Assembly (NCBI GenBank): GCA_014607495.2
Contig: CP053148.1
Location: forward strand, 8,866,001-8,930,000
DNA: 64,000 nt
Source: Carposina sasakii
Taxonomy: Eukaryota; Arthropoda; Insecta; Lepidoptera; Carposinidae
Direction of reading: 5' to 3'
Shown here: in pieces, positions 1 to 10,850 of the stretch
How the letters are laid out: the number at the start of each line of letters is the position of its first letter
Position numbering within the stretch: the stretch's first letter is position 1
The notes under the pieces: model-generated
The model's database searches: none
What the model was told of the DNA's origin: nothing
Seen by the model: only the letters and a program-made list of their open reading frames with translations
Program-made: the position numbers and the translations under genes

Positions 1-490
1 GTCAACATCAATGGTGAATATCTCACGCTTTTTTTTGATGATATAATCTTAATGGCTGATTAGCAACGAGATCTGCCTGAAATACCTGTCTAGTCTCAAT
101 GCTGCGTTGATGCATGTGGGACTCGGGATGCACCTGGATAAAGTCATATTCAATGGGCACAACATTCCTGAGTCGATTCCCGTCGAAGGTGTAGCCCTAG
201 AAGTAGCACAGAAGTATGTATAGAAAACATTGCATTTGGTTAAAGACAACTTCAAAGGGGAATTCTCCAGAAGAGTGCAGCTTGGCTGGGCAGCGTTTGG
301 AAAGTTGCGTCATATCTTTGCGTCATCCATGCCACAATGCCTCAAGACTAAGGTGTTCGATCAGTACGTCATACTAGTCATGAATTACGGAGCCGAGACG
401 TGAAACCTTACGGTGGGGCTGGCCCACCGATTGAATTTTACTCCGAAAGGTCATGGAAAGGCTCGGAATCTCGCTAATGGATCAAGACCG
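1..490 (+). mobile_element. RTE-type LINE fragment (RT palm to C-terminus), decayed
   Basis: Plus-strand translation in shifting frames gives pieces of the reverse transcriptase of the RTE-like LINEs that are common in Lepidoptera. The palm motif reads INGEYLTLFFDDIILMAD (normally FADD), followed by the ALNAALMHVG-type helix, and at about 230-440 by the LGWAAFGKLRHIF and YGAETWNLT segments typical of the region behind the palm. Stops and frame changes show it is dead. It enters from the left edge, so its 5' part lies outside the window. The same element class returns nearly complete at 38.2-54.5 kb. Confidence 0.75.
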
Positions 491-1702
491 AAACAATTAT
501 CCAGCAGAAGACTGTGTTCTGGCCACATCTGTCGTAGAACCGATGGTCGGCGGAGATTTTAAAATTTTGGTGACCAACAGCAATTTAGGTGAATACAGTA
601 ATACCACCAAATCCACCAAAATAGCCACACCAAAATTGCAATTTTGTAGTTTTTCGTAAAAAAGTAATGACATATAGTATTTACGCTTTTCGATTCTCTT
701 TTAATTGAAATAGTTCCCCATTACTGTTGCTGTCCATTAAAGCTTATTCTGTTACAAGTTTTACCAATATTTCAAATTCAGACACCAATATTGCAAAAAA
801 AAACTGTCGCAATTGTCTGAAAAAGATTTCATAAATTTCTGACGGGAAAACTATAGCACGTGGAGCAGAACTGATCACGATGGGTCGGTGACCAAGACAT
901 GCTTAAAATAGGGATATGTTCCTAGTTCTTCGAAACGCACTGTAGGGATGTAGGTATAGAGTCCCTTTTATAATTTCCACCAAAATTGTGTATTTCGCTC
1001 GGACAGATCTTCTATCGGTATTTTAAATTTAACTGATGTTCTAAATACCCTGATTATACTATTAATTAGTAGATTAACTTAATATGTTCAGAAAATAATA
1101 TATTTATAATTTTATAAAATAATATTAGTTTTGTTTGTATTTCTTACGTTTTTTCATTAAACAATGAAAGTACACATTAAAGTAGATTGTGGACAGACCA
1201 TAAAATATGAAATGAGTAGTTAATTAATTTTTATCCCTTAAAATATTCTATGCAGGAGATTTTTAATTATTACCTCATTAGCGTAGGTACAATTACTACT
1301 TTAAAAAAATATAATTACAGATAAATATTCCACCAAATACCGCATTTTCAGTGACGCCGAGAAAAAAATACACCTGTGCAATTTACTCAATAATATTTAT
1401 AATGAACAATATTCCTTAATTGCGTTTAAAATTCGTATTCATTTGGGGTTGGCGCAATAATTTTAACTTTTTTCCATTTTTATATCCATTCTAAATTCGT
1501 TACATGATAATTGCAAAATTTTCGCTGTCGCATTTCTGCGACATTTGCTTTGCCTTTGCAAGATACTCGTATGTTGCTCATTCACTCCTACATTTTCCAC
1601 ATTGGTAGATTACTTTACCTACTTTGTGCTGTAGGTACATTCTAAATGAATTTCAATGTCGTTTCTGGCTATCATGTATATGTTCTAATAATTTTGTTCC
1701 AG
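491..1702. other. AT-rich stretch, no gene seen
   Basis: No ORF with protein-family character and no clear repeat structure was seen. By position it is probably intron of the ABC transporter gene, whose first visible exon starts at 1703. The transmembrane-domain exons that should precede that exon were not recognised here and presumably lie left of the window. Confidence 0.5.
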
Positions 1703-1897
1703 ACTGCTACAGGAAACTTTAACATAAAGGACGTGGAGTTCAGCTACCCAACCCGGCCAAATGTGAGGGTATTGAGAGGGATGGACTTAAAGGTCGAAGC
1801 TGGCAAGACTGTGGCTCTGGTCGGGTCATCAGGCTGTGGCAAGTCCACGGTCCTGCAACTGATACAGCGTTTCTATGATCCCGACAGTGGTTACATT
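1703..1897 (+). CDS. ABCB (P-glycoprotein/MDR-type) transporter, exon with Walker A of NBD2
   Basis: 65 codons, phase 0 to 0, bounded by ttgttccag and gtaagt. The product starts [19 protein letters not shown], with the A-loop tyrosine in FSYPTRP, and continues to the Walker A motif GSSGCGKST and [12 protein letters not shown] transporters are full-length ATP-driven exporters of lipids and xenobiotics in the plasma membrane. The phrasing here and in the next exons ([32 protein letters not shown]) matches the second nucleotide-binding domain of ABCB1-like proteins better than the first. Upstream exons are outside the window, so orthology within ABCB cannot be fixed. Confidence 0.92.
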
Positions 1898-2099
1898 GTA
1901 AGTATCAATTTACACGTCAGAATTTATTAAGCTTAGATGAAAACAAAATTGATCTAAGTTATTAAGAAAATAATTTATTATTTACGGATCATGGTATATT
2001 GTCACCAGTTACCAACCCGCCTGCCCAGCGAGATGAGATGCTTATACTCACGTGTCATGAGTGCGAAGAACATAGTTACCTTTGTACAAGTTTATTATA

Positions 2100-2160
2100 T
2101 ATAATAATAGCGGACGCCCGCGACTCCGTCCGCGTGGACTGCAGAAAAGACAGAAGAATT
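2100..2160 (+). repeat. fragment of a common lepidopteran interspersed repeat
   Basis: Contains 'gcggacgcccgcgactccgt' and the following 'ccgcgtggactgcag', the start of a repeat also present at 24905-25095 and, as edges or fragments, near 3030, 24030, 25400 and 25880. It lies in the intron between ABC exons 1703-1897 and 3074-3283. Confidence 0.55.
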
Positions 2161-2771
2161 CAGAAGGCGCCATCTGTTGCAGACTTATGGAACGTACGAT
2201 TAATAACAACAACCAACGTTGATGATCAGTTTTTTATTAATTATTAGTTATTAAGACCATTAATTTAAATAATAACTATCCTATCATCTAAGTTGGACCA
2301 AATTACATATATATGCCAATTTTCATGAATATCAGTTGACTCGTTTTTGAGTTTATTCGGAACATACACAGTGACACGGATTTTTTATATATTAAGAAAG
2401 ATAAGATATGTGCAATAAAGAATAAGAATAAACTTGTACAAAGAACTATAAACTGGAAGTGACATCCTGACAAATATAGATAGGCCGTGTTCAGACTATT
2501 TGAGACGAAAACCACGTATAATTTTCATGATTTTCCTGTAGCGGAGCCATCTATCGGATGCAGGAGAGAACCACAATCGAATGAAAAATCCTAGAACGCG
2601 ATATCGACGTTTCTCACAATGATTGGAATAAATAGATTGGCCAAAACAACGACTAGAGGCCCGGTGGGGCCGGAAGCGCTTTCCTCTTCATCACCCCCCA
2701 CATTTCCGACATTTTTCAATTTTATTGAGAAAAAAATTGTGTAGGTAGTTCGATGTGTAAACTGATTTTAC

Positions 2772-2918
2772 CAGTCACAGAATAGCCTGATACAATTGGC
2801 GCGGAAACATTACCTCATTAAAAATACTTTTCCTGTGATTAATAACATTGTTGTATACCTCAACACAATGGTATTTGTTCAGTGTTTCAGTATTTGCCTG
2901 GCTGTCACTCTCACCCTG
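2772..2918 (+). repeat. partial copy of the CAGGGTGT MITE family
   Basis: Shares 'gatacaattggcgcggaa' and the terminal 'gcctggctgtcac...caccctg' with the full copy at 12998-13450. Only about the last third is present. It is one of four copies in the window and lies in an ABC transporter intron. Confidence 0.7.
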
Positions 2919-3073
2919 TTTATTATACTAATAACTGGTCCGATTTGAAAAATTCTTTCAGTGTTCGATAACCCATTTATCGGGGAAGGCCCCGTTCTCG
3001 TATGGGTGTAATGCACTTTCACGCGGACGAAGTCGTGAGTTGCCGCTAGTTTATTATATGTCGTCTATTCTAG

Positions 3074-3283
3074 GAGCTAGATGGTCTAGACACACGTACT
3101 TCCCTGACGCTGCCCAGACTGCGCAGACAATTGGGCGTGGTGCAGCAAGAGCCTGTCCTCTTCGACCGAACCCTGGCGGAGAACATTGCGTATGGAGATA
3201 ACAATCGGAAGGTCACAATGCATGAGATTGTCTCCTCCGCTAAGGCTGCCAACATCCACTCCTTCATCGTTTCACTTCCTAAG
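3074..3283 (+). CDS. ABCB transporter, Q-loop exon of NBD2
   Basis: 70 codons, phase 0 to 0, between ttctag and gtgtgt. It reads [20 protein letters not shown], then the Q-loop [11 protein letters not shown] and ENIAYGDNN, ending [14 protein letters not shown]. The Q-loop glutamine couples ATP hydrolysis to the membrane domains. It continues directly from the exon ending at 1897 (DSGYI|ELDG). About 1.18 kb of intron with repeat fragments separates the two. Confidence 0.92.
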
Positions 3284-3508
3284 GTGTGTATCTGTTATCG
3301 ATGACCAGTAGATTCCTCTATGTCAGTAGGTACCTATATATCTACCTATAACTGACAGTATCATTTATTCAAGTCAATGCAAACGTTGAAGATGTGTAGG
3401 GTTACCGAGAGAATTCTCTTGGTGATATCTTCCATAGAAATCCCTTAGTTTAGAACAATTATAAATCCTTTAAAAAATACCTAGACCTAACCTAAACTGG
3501 TGTTCCAG

Positions 3509-3655
3509 GGTTACGACACTAACCTGGGTGCCAGCGGAGCGCAACTATCAGGAGGCCAGAAACAAAGAATCTGCATCGCGCGAGCCCTGATCCGATCTCC
3601 ACGGCTGCTCTTGCTTGATGAAGCTACCTCCGCGCTCGATGCAAACAGTGAGAGA
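3509..3655 (+). CDS. ABCB transporter, signature and Walker B exon of NBD2
   Basis: 49 codons, phase 0 to 0, between tgttccag and gtgagt. It contains the ABC signature [15 protein letters not shown], Walker [13 protein letters not shown] with the catalytic glutamate and the D-loop, and ends ANSER. It follows the previous exon as SLPK|GYDTNLG, the usual junction in this family. All catalytic motifs are intact. Confidence 0.93.
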
Positions 3656-3704
3656 GTGAGTAACCACCTCTTTCCGATTTTTAAGGAGTACCTAAACAAA
3701 AACC

Positions 3705-3955
3705 TAAGGTTGCTCGCCCACTGAATTTGAGTAGGACCGATATTTCCTTCGATTCTGATTTTCTGACCTACTTTTTGTAGGATGTTAACCCTAATTAAGG
3801 GTACTCGTCCACGTTAGATAATCTTGAATTTTTTTATGTAGGAGAAAAATAATAGCGCAACACACACTTCCTACAAAAAGTAGGTCAGAAATAAAAGGTT
3901 AAAAAATCTAAGAATAATCGGTCCTACAAAAAGTCTGACGTGGGCGAGCACCCTA
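3705..3955. repeat. short inverted-repeat element (MITE) in ABC intron
   Basis: The left end 'gctcgcccac' at about 3711 is matched by 'gtgggcgagc' near 3941-3950. Inside, 'ctgacctactttttgtagga' (from about 3763) is repeated in inverted form as 'tcctacaaaaagtaggtcag' (from about 3869). About 245 bp, non-coding. I could not define a target duplication. Confidence 0.6.
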
Positions 3956-4094
3956 AAAGAATGTGGCCTATTTTTACAATAGTGTAATTCATATCCATAC
4001 TATAATATTATACTCGTAAATGCGAAAGTTTGTGAGTATGCATGGATGGATATATTATCTGAACAAGGTCATAAACTCGCACCCCTAATTGCAG

Positions 4095-4203
4095 ACGGTG
4101 GCAGAAGCCCTGGAGAAGGCCGCAAAGGGCCGCACTTGTATCACGATCGCTCACAGGTTATCCACCATTAAAGACGCCGACCTCATCTGCGTAGTAGATA
4201 AAG
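4095..4203 (+). CDS. ABCB transporter, H-loop exon of NBD2 (last exon found)
   Basis: 109 nt, phase 0 to 1, between ctaattgcag and gtacgt. It reads [15 protein letters not shown], then the H-loop [20 protein letters not shown] (switch histidine in AHR) and KG. One more exon (the 'G.VVE.G.H..L' tail of ABCB proteins) is expected. I could not find it downstream; a short open frame after 4231 runs to a stop at 4328 but does not resemble the family C-terminus. Either the last exon lies beyond inserted repeats or the gene is damaged at its 3' end. Confidence 0.88.
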
Positions 4204-4370
4204 GTACGTTTTGCACTTCAGATTTCGCTATGCGAGGGGCAAATTCAGGTTTACAGATGCAGAGTAAACTGGGGGCCAATACCCTAAAAGTCTCGCGCTG
4301 GAACGAAGCCGAAACGGAACTGTTGTAAAAGCTCGGGTAACCGAGGCAATAATTACTTTACAGTGACGTA

Positions 4371-7300
4371 ATTAATAATAATAATAAAATTTATTTCCAT
4401 TGTACCTATACATACACACAATAATACAAAGACATTACGGAATAATAAAAACAGGTGGTTGTGCACACTCGTAAACAGTGACACCCACACTAGGTTAATG
4501 CCTGTCTCGTGGGTGACAAGTAGCACGTAAGTAAGTACAATTTATATTTAAAATCAAATTAATTCTAATAACCTCTCTTTTTGAAGTCGGTTAAAAAAGG
4601 ATGCCTCGCAGAAACAAAGTAACGTTTATAGCAGTGACGTGTTTATAGGTAGACGCGGGGTTTCATAATGAAATCTTTATAAAAAGTGGCACCAGTAAAT
4701 CTATATGAACGTAATAACTGCATTTGATTAGATTTTTAAACTTGAATCTTATGTAGTTACAATAAGACTATTTGTCGTGTCGTTTTTTGAGCGCTGTCAC
4801 TGAATCTAGTTATAATTCATCTAAGATTTATAGTTAAAAACCTCGTAATAAACATTTTATAAAAAGAACATAATAATAAACAAAGTAACGTAGTGACGTA
4901 GATTTTACAAACACAAAAACATTAGGTACATCAATATAGGGAATTTGTAGATAATTTTAATGCTGTGATGGGTGCCTCAATGTACGACCTTCAGGAACTG
5001 TTCTGTGAAATCATAAGTCCAAGGAAGTATGGCATGAAGAATTTTAGTTTTAGCCTCCCTCAATGTAGAAGTTTTTATATCACAGATGCTTACAATTTTG
5101 TTGTACACAAAAGCATTCCAGTATGGCTTAAATCTTTGAGCAAAACGGGTTTGTGTTCTTGGTAAATATATTTCATAGATTCGACTTTTTAATAATTCTT
5201 TCTAATCAAGGGATCGAAGCATTGTTTTATGAGTATTTAAGTCTAGGTACTTTTAGGATGTGGAGTCTACGTATACTGAGAACCTGGGCATCTTCAAGCA
5301 GAGACGCAGTTGGGTAGAGTAAAGGTTTTCATTAACATTACCTTTAGTACTGCTCGTTGGGCCCTCTCCAGTTTGATGAGAACTGAAATGGTTGTGCTCC
5401 CCCAAACCGAAATGCAAAAAGTAAGTATAGACTGGCATAATGCCAGGTAGATCGTTTTTAATAGGTGGGAATCAGTCACTTCTCTAAGGATTTGCATCAT
5501 ATGGATAAGTTTACGTGTTCTAGCAGCAGTAGCTTCTATGTGATCCGCAAAAGTCATTTGTCATCGAGAAAGATCCCCAGATACCTTATTTACTTATTAT
5601 TTATTATTCTTTAAATATTCTAGAACTTAAAATTAGGTACAACGACACGAGATCTTGATATAGTGTTGTTATAGCCGCATTTGGGGTCAGTTTGTTTGAG
5701 ACTGTGGACATCTATGAATTACGATACAGGGTTCTATATTTGGGGCAGAAAACGTGGCAGTTTTATGGAAGCAAAGAAGTTTAGTTTTATTAATGTTCAT
5801 GTTTAGAAGGTTTGCGTTAAACTAGCTGGATATTAGGCTCATTCCCTTTTGTACAGAGTCAAAACATTCTGGCCAACTGGAAGAATCAAACATAATAGTT
5901 GTGTCATCAGCATAGCTGATAATGGACGCGTTATCTAGTGGTACCGAGGAGATGTCGTTTACATATAACAAGAAAAGCGTGGGCCCTAGTATGCTTCCCT
6001 GGGGAACTCCATACGAAATAGGACTAAGTTCGCTAATGTTGGCTACCACTTTTGTGCACTGCGTTCTCCCGGTTAGATAGCTTGCAAACCAGTCCAGCGC
6101 GGAACCTCTTATACCTGATCCCACCAGTTTCAACAACATTATAGGTATTGACACTGTATCGAACGCCTTTGCTAGATCTAGAAAGACACCGACACATGCC
6201 CGTCCACTCTCAAGCTTGGAAGAAACTGTTTCGGAGAGAAGTGAGACGGCATCCTCCACTGATTTACCGCGCCTAAATCCCAATTGAGTATCACTAAGCT
6301 GATTGTTAGTTTCTAGATATTTTACAAGACGCGTATTGAGTATATTTTCTAGTATCTTTGCTAAAACTCCAAGCAGAGAAATGGGGCGGAAGTTTTTTTA
6401 CGGAAACCAGCTTTGTGAATAGGTATAATTGAAGCGGTTTTCCAAGAATCGGGAAAGTTCTGTTTTGAAAACTGATGTTGCATATTGTAGCAAGTGGTTC
6501 AGCAATGATTTGTCCAATATATTTAATAAGGGGGTTACTTAAACCGTCCAGGCCAGGAGCGCTATCAGATTTAAGACCCCTTATAATGTCAGGTATTTCG
6601 TTAGCATCCGTTGGCCGTATAAAGAACGAATTTGTAGGACCTTTCGTGTATTTCACTTTTGATGCTAATGTAGCCTCAGATTCGTTTAGTTCCGAAAATG
6701 TTTTTTGTGCAAGATCTTTTCCCACTGACGTAGCACGACGAATTGTTGCAGTAGTTAAGTGACGCTTCGGGGCTATCTAATATTTTAGTTAGATCGATAG
6801 CTCTTCCATTGTAATGGGTTTTGTGGGTAATATCATTTATGGTTTTCCATAGTTTTTTTGGATTGCCCTTATTATCCGCGATGGCGTTGTTTTCAAATTT
6901 TTGTTTGATTTTTCTTAATAGGTAGATGTAAAAGTTTCTATAACGCTTGTACACCAGTTTTTTTATAGGATCATTTGGAAATTTACGTGTTTCCGAATGA
7001 AGTTTATCTCTATGTTTAGAACATTTAATCAAACCCGGAGTCATCCAAGGCTGTATGGTAAATTTCGAGCGGGAAATTTTTACAACTTTGGTATGTAATT
7101 CAATCGCTTTATGTATGGTAGAGGTCAGAAAAGCGCTGCTTCTGATGCTGTTTGGCTATTGGTTACATGCTTCCAAACCACTGCAGAAAGTTGCTTTGCT
7201 ACAGTCTCGTGATCGACTATGGTACGGGTTCTGTTAATAACTGGCTGTTTTTTAGTGGAGTTATTTAGGCCGATTAAAACAAGGTCATGATCTGATAAAT

Positions 7301-7380
7301 CTGTTTGATATACTATTGACTCAGCTTCAGTATGACCACTAATAAATGTATGGTCTAAGCATGTTTTATTATGTGTAGGC
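4371..7380 (-). mobile_element. Jockey/CR1-like LINE, RT and 3' part, minus strand
   Basis: Reading on the minus strand, 7385-7125 is the end of the endonuclease domain (TCLDHTFIS...LSDHDLVLIG). The reverse transcriptase follows: LKSDSAPGLDGLSNPLIKYI near 6590, the fingers segment LGFRRGKSVEDAVSLL near 6285, FLDLAKAFDTV, GVPQGSILGPTLF and the palm YADDTTIM near 5900. The post-RT region at 5557-5290 reads ARTRKLIHMMQIL...LKTIYLALCQSILTFCISVWG, and more follows down to 4965. The 3' end is marked by an ATT-type microsatellite at 4371-4395. Frame changes near 6400, 6700 and 7050 show it is defective. Its 5' part resumes at 10066 after inserted DNA. Confidence 0.85.
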
Positions 7381-8380
7381 AACATCTGATGATGCTGTGC
7401 TGATGATGAAGCTACAGAATTCCTTAACGGTTAAGAGTCGGGAGACAGTACTCAATTGGTCGATGGAAACTATTTAGTACTATGTAGGGCTAACGTGTTA
7501 CTTGAATCAACATCTGATGCTGCTGTGCTGATGATGAAGCTACAGAACTCCTTAACGGTTAGGAGTCGGGAGACAGTACTGCAATTGGTCGATAGAAACT
7601 ATTTAGTAGTATGTAGGGCTAACGTGTTACTTGAATCAACATCTGATGCTGCTGCTGTGCTGATGATGAAGCTACAGAACTCCTTAACGGTTAGGAGTTG
7701 GGAGACAGTACTGCAATTGGTCGATGAAAACTATTTAGTAGTATGTAGCGCTAACGTGTTACTTGAATCAACATCTGATGCTGCTGTGCTGATGATGAAG
7801 CTACAGAACTCCACGGTACCTACTGCAATTGGTCGACGGAAAATATTTAATAGTATGTAGGGCTAACGTGCTACTTGAATCAACATCTGATGCTGCTGTG
7901 CTGATGATGAAGCTACAGAACTCCTTAACGGTTAGGAGTCGGGAGACAGTACTGCAATTGGTCGATAGAAACTATTTAGTAGTATGTAGGGCTAACGTGT
8001 TACTTGAATCAACATCTGATGCTGCTGCTGTGCTGATGATGAAGCTACAGAACTCCTTAACGGTTAGGAGTTGGGAGACAGTACTGCAATTGGTCGATGA
8101 AAACTATTTAGTAGTATGTAGCGCTAACGTGTTACTTGAATCAACATCTGATGCTGCTGTGCTGATGATGAAGCTACAGAACTCCACGGTACCTACTGCA
8201 ATTGGTCGACGGAAAATATTTAGTAGTATGTAGGGCTAACGTGCTACTTGAATCAACATCTGATGCTGCTGTGCTGATGATGAAGCTACAGAACTCCTTA
8301 ACGGTTAGGAGTTTGGGGACAGTACTGCAATTAGTCGATGGAAACTATATAATGTAGGGCTAACGTGATACTTATACGGG
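7381..8380 (+). repeat. 129-bp minisatellite, copy A, with open frame
   Basis: Tandem units of about 129-132 bp, each running from 'ctactgcaattggtcgat' through 'tgtagggctaacgtgttact', 'caacatctgatgctgct' and 'tccttaacggttaggagt'. Some units are about 114 bp through a deletion ending in 'ccacggtacc'. A higher-order duplication of about 373 bp makes 7456-7860 and 7829-8233 near-identical. The unit is a multiple of three and reads as 43-residue repeats (NVLLESTSDAAVLMMKLQN...). The same satellite is at 36466-37225 on the other strand. Confidence 0.85.
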
Positions 8381-8469
8381 TAGGTACTACTCCTGAGATG
8401 GTAACGATGAAACCTTTAAGTATATAAACTAGCATCTATTTAAGTTCACAATGCAATAACACAACTAAA

Positions 8470-9108
8470 AATCGAGAAATAAACTGACTTTAAAAAAAAA
8501 TTTAACCGACTTCAAAAAACACAAACGACAAAAAACTTTAACTAAAAAGCGATAAATAACGTAACTAATTTATCTATGTACTTCATACATATTAAATATC
8601 TAAAATTATTTAAATATTTACAAGTTAATACCTAATACTTTTTAACAAAGTATTTTCATTTTTAATTATTGAAATATTTATAATTATCACTTATTTTTTG
8701 GAGTCAGTGCCAGCCAAACAAATAAATATAATTAAGAAAACTGACCGACACTAAAATTCATAGTAAAACCAAGAATAGGAAATTGCACAAACGCGTGCCT
8801 TGCCTACTACACCGTATTGTATTTTGCCGTGTGTGTGGCTTTGCCAGCCGCGGGCGTCCGTCAACACAACAGACTACGTTACCTAGGCTGGCACCGGCTC
8901 CAAAAAATAAGTGATAATTATAAATATTTCAATAGTTAAAAATTACTTTGTTAAAGTATTATGTATTAAGTTGTAAATATTTAAATAATTTTAGATATAT
9001 TATATGTATGAAGTAGATAAATTAGTTACGTTATTTATCGCTTATTAGTTAAAGTTTTTGTCGTTTGTGCTTTTTGAAATCGGTTAATTTTTTTAAAAAA
9101 AGTAAGTT
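8470..9108. repeat. long palindrome (foldback), copy A
   Basis: Two arms of about 280-300 bp. The left arm starts 'aataaactgacttt...accgacttc', passes 'aaagcgataaataacgtaac' and ends '...ttttttggagtcagtgccagcc'. The right arm is the reverse complement, '...ggctggcaccggctccaaaaaat...' to 'gaaatcggttaattttttt'. The centre is near 8800. The same palindrome is at 35389-35967, and in both places it lies beside the 129-bp minisatellite, so the two form one composite element. Confidence 0.85.
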
Positions 9109-9110
9109 TA

Positions 9111-10063
9111 GGGGAGTTTGATATTACCGAGCCCTTAAGGACTTGGGTCCATAATTAGGAAAACGTTTGATATTAAATTAAACAAAATGCTATAATTAGT
9201 AGAACATTTATTCAGGTACACATACCGTATGACAAAAAAATCCAAAGTTGAAATAAAAATTAATTATTGTAAAATTACAAAAACCTTTAGAAGCGTGGTA
9301 TTGTCAAACTGGTTCGATAATACCGTGCTTAGGTTTGATGAAATAGTACCCACATAAATGAGTAAGTAACCAAAAAAATAATAATAAAAAATGTGTACAA
9401 ATCAAATAATTTTTACAAGAAGTTAAGGAAAACCCAAGGGTACCCAAACTCTGTTTGAAAAATTAGATCACTGCCTATATAAAGTATGATGATATACCTA
9501 TGTAAGAAAATCTTGAATTATTTATTATTATTTTAATGAATTGTTCATATTTTCTAGATCCCATGACTTCTTCTTATTCCTTGGCACAGATTCATCCATC
9601 TAAAACGAAAATATAATTGAATTATACTATGTTGATTTGTATGTATGTTTTTTTCATAGTTGATTATTTCGCGCCCCGGGCGCGATATTGTCAAACTTGG
9701 TCATTTTAATTTTTAACTTCCAAATAATATTGAAAAGTTTAAAGTATGTAAAAACGTATAAGTAACATTAATTCTACATTGTATAAGTTTAAAAATGTAT
9801 GGTATCAAAGTATTATAATAACACAGTATCACTTACCTCTTATGAAAAGTTTGTACGAAATTTTATAAGGAATGACGGAAAAAACTTCTGCAAGACATGC
9901 TGTCTCCATCGTCTCCCGGAAAGTACCGGCGACGCTCGGGGTAGGGTGTAGCATGTCGAGCTTCGATGTTTATGCACTGTATCGCAAAACTAGTGGATGG
10001 TTTTTGATATACCTATGCTGATGCGCGGAATTATCAACCGCGCGGTAATATCCAACTCTCCCC
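9111..10063. mobile_element. TA-flanked MITE with short TIRs
   Basis: The left end reads ggggagtttgatattaccg; the right end is the inverse of ggggagagttggatattaccg. TA dinucleotides at 9109-9110 and 10064-10065 fit a TA target duplication as made by Tc1/mariner-type elements. Inside, near-copies of the terminus recur ('gtattgtcaaactggttcg' near 9298, 'gcgatattgtcaaacttgg' near 9681). No coding sequence. It interrupts the end of palindrome copy A. Confidence 0.72.
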
Positions 10064-10065
10064 TA

Positions 10066-10325
10066 TATTTGATTAATAACGGAGGATTCGTTAACCCAGC
10101 ATTCATTAAGAACAATTGCATCGAAGTCAATATTCAATCTATTTAGAATAACTAGAAAGTTATTAAAGTTTGCATGTAAGCTCCTGATATTTTCATGTAA
10201 AACTTTAATGTCATATTTTGCTAAAACGGATTTACACTGTTCAGATTTTCACAGTTTTAGTATGGCATACTATATTATTGTAGTTATCAATTGTACGTAA
10301 AAAATCTAAGGTGGCCATTTTAGGT
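10066..10325 (-). mobile_element. 5' part of the same LINE: start of the endonuclease domain
   Basis: Minus-strand reading gives KYDIKVLHENIRSLHANFNN, then FLVILNRLNIDFDAIVLNECWVN. This is the start of an apurinic-like endonuclease domain, with Asn in the NIRS position and the metal-binding Glu in LNECW. A possible start MATLDFLRTIDNYNN lies at about 10313. The middle of the endonuclease (over 100 residues) is missing between here and 7385, so the insertion at 7381-10065 came with, or was followed by, a deletion. Stops between the start and the domain show decay. Confidence 0.75.
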
Positions 10326-10850
10326 TTATTTTTCTATAAATAAAGGTATTGTGCTATTTGCCATACTATTTATAAGTTTAAAATGGAATGTTGTAAGATG
10401 AACATTTAGTGTAATTTGTTGATAGGTTTTAACTTCATTGGACAAACTATTTACACATGTTATCTGAGGGTCTAAAGAACGATTAATAAAAGGGATTCTG
10501 TTAAATTGCAGTAACGGGGTACCTATGATCAAAATATATGGTGCTAAGGACAGTGTAAGTGATTTGGGGCACCCATGCATATGCAATTAGACACATTTCA
10601 ACACGAGACAGAAATTTGTTTTTATTCTGTCATACTCGCGACCGATGCGTGCTAAAATATGATGATCTCCGACCGTATTTCGACCAAGGCAACCAATCTC
10701 TACGGAGATTGGTCAGGTACGCAGGAGATATTATAGTGCACAAGTGTGTGCGCAAACACAGATGCACTCTCTATCCCGTTACTCTCGTAGTCCGATGGGA
10801 CTTAATTTTAATGTTGCTAAAATACACCTTATTACTCAAGCGGTAAGTAT
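10326..10850. repeat. unassigned sequence and a lepidopteran repeat fragment
   Basis: 10326-10586 has an 86-codon minus-strand frame abutting the LINE; it may be LINE 5' sequence, but I see no domain. From about 10660, 'cgaccaaggcaaccaatctc...ctctatcccgttactctcgtagtccgatgggac' belongs to a repeat seen often beside lepidopteran genes. I do not assign it to a superfamily. Confidence 0.4.

Noticed and set aside
4089..4328. 79-codon frame extending the ABC H-loop exon past 4203
   Set aside because: It reads through a consensus donor (gtacgt) and the extra residues do not resemble an ABCB C-terminus.
4965..5165. Plus-strand 66-codon frame
   Set aside because: The minus strand codes for the post-RT end of the LINE (PRTQTRFAQRF...YNKI); the plus frame is its shadow.
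7456..8233. Two 134-codon plus frames as genes
   Set aside because: They are minisatellite units; openness follows from a stop-free monomer whose length is a multiple of three, with no start context.
7381..8380. CTGATGA...GAAA in the minisatellite as a hammerhead ribozyme
   Set aside because: No complementary stem II between the two boxes and no suitable cleavage-site stem; only the boxes match by chance.
7381..8380. CRISPR-like array
   Set aside because: Contiguous tandem units of about 129 bp with no unique spacers, in an animal genome.
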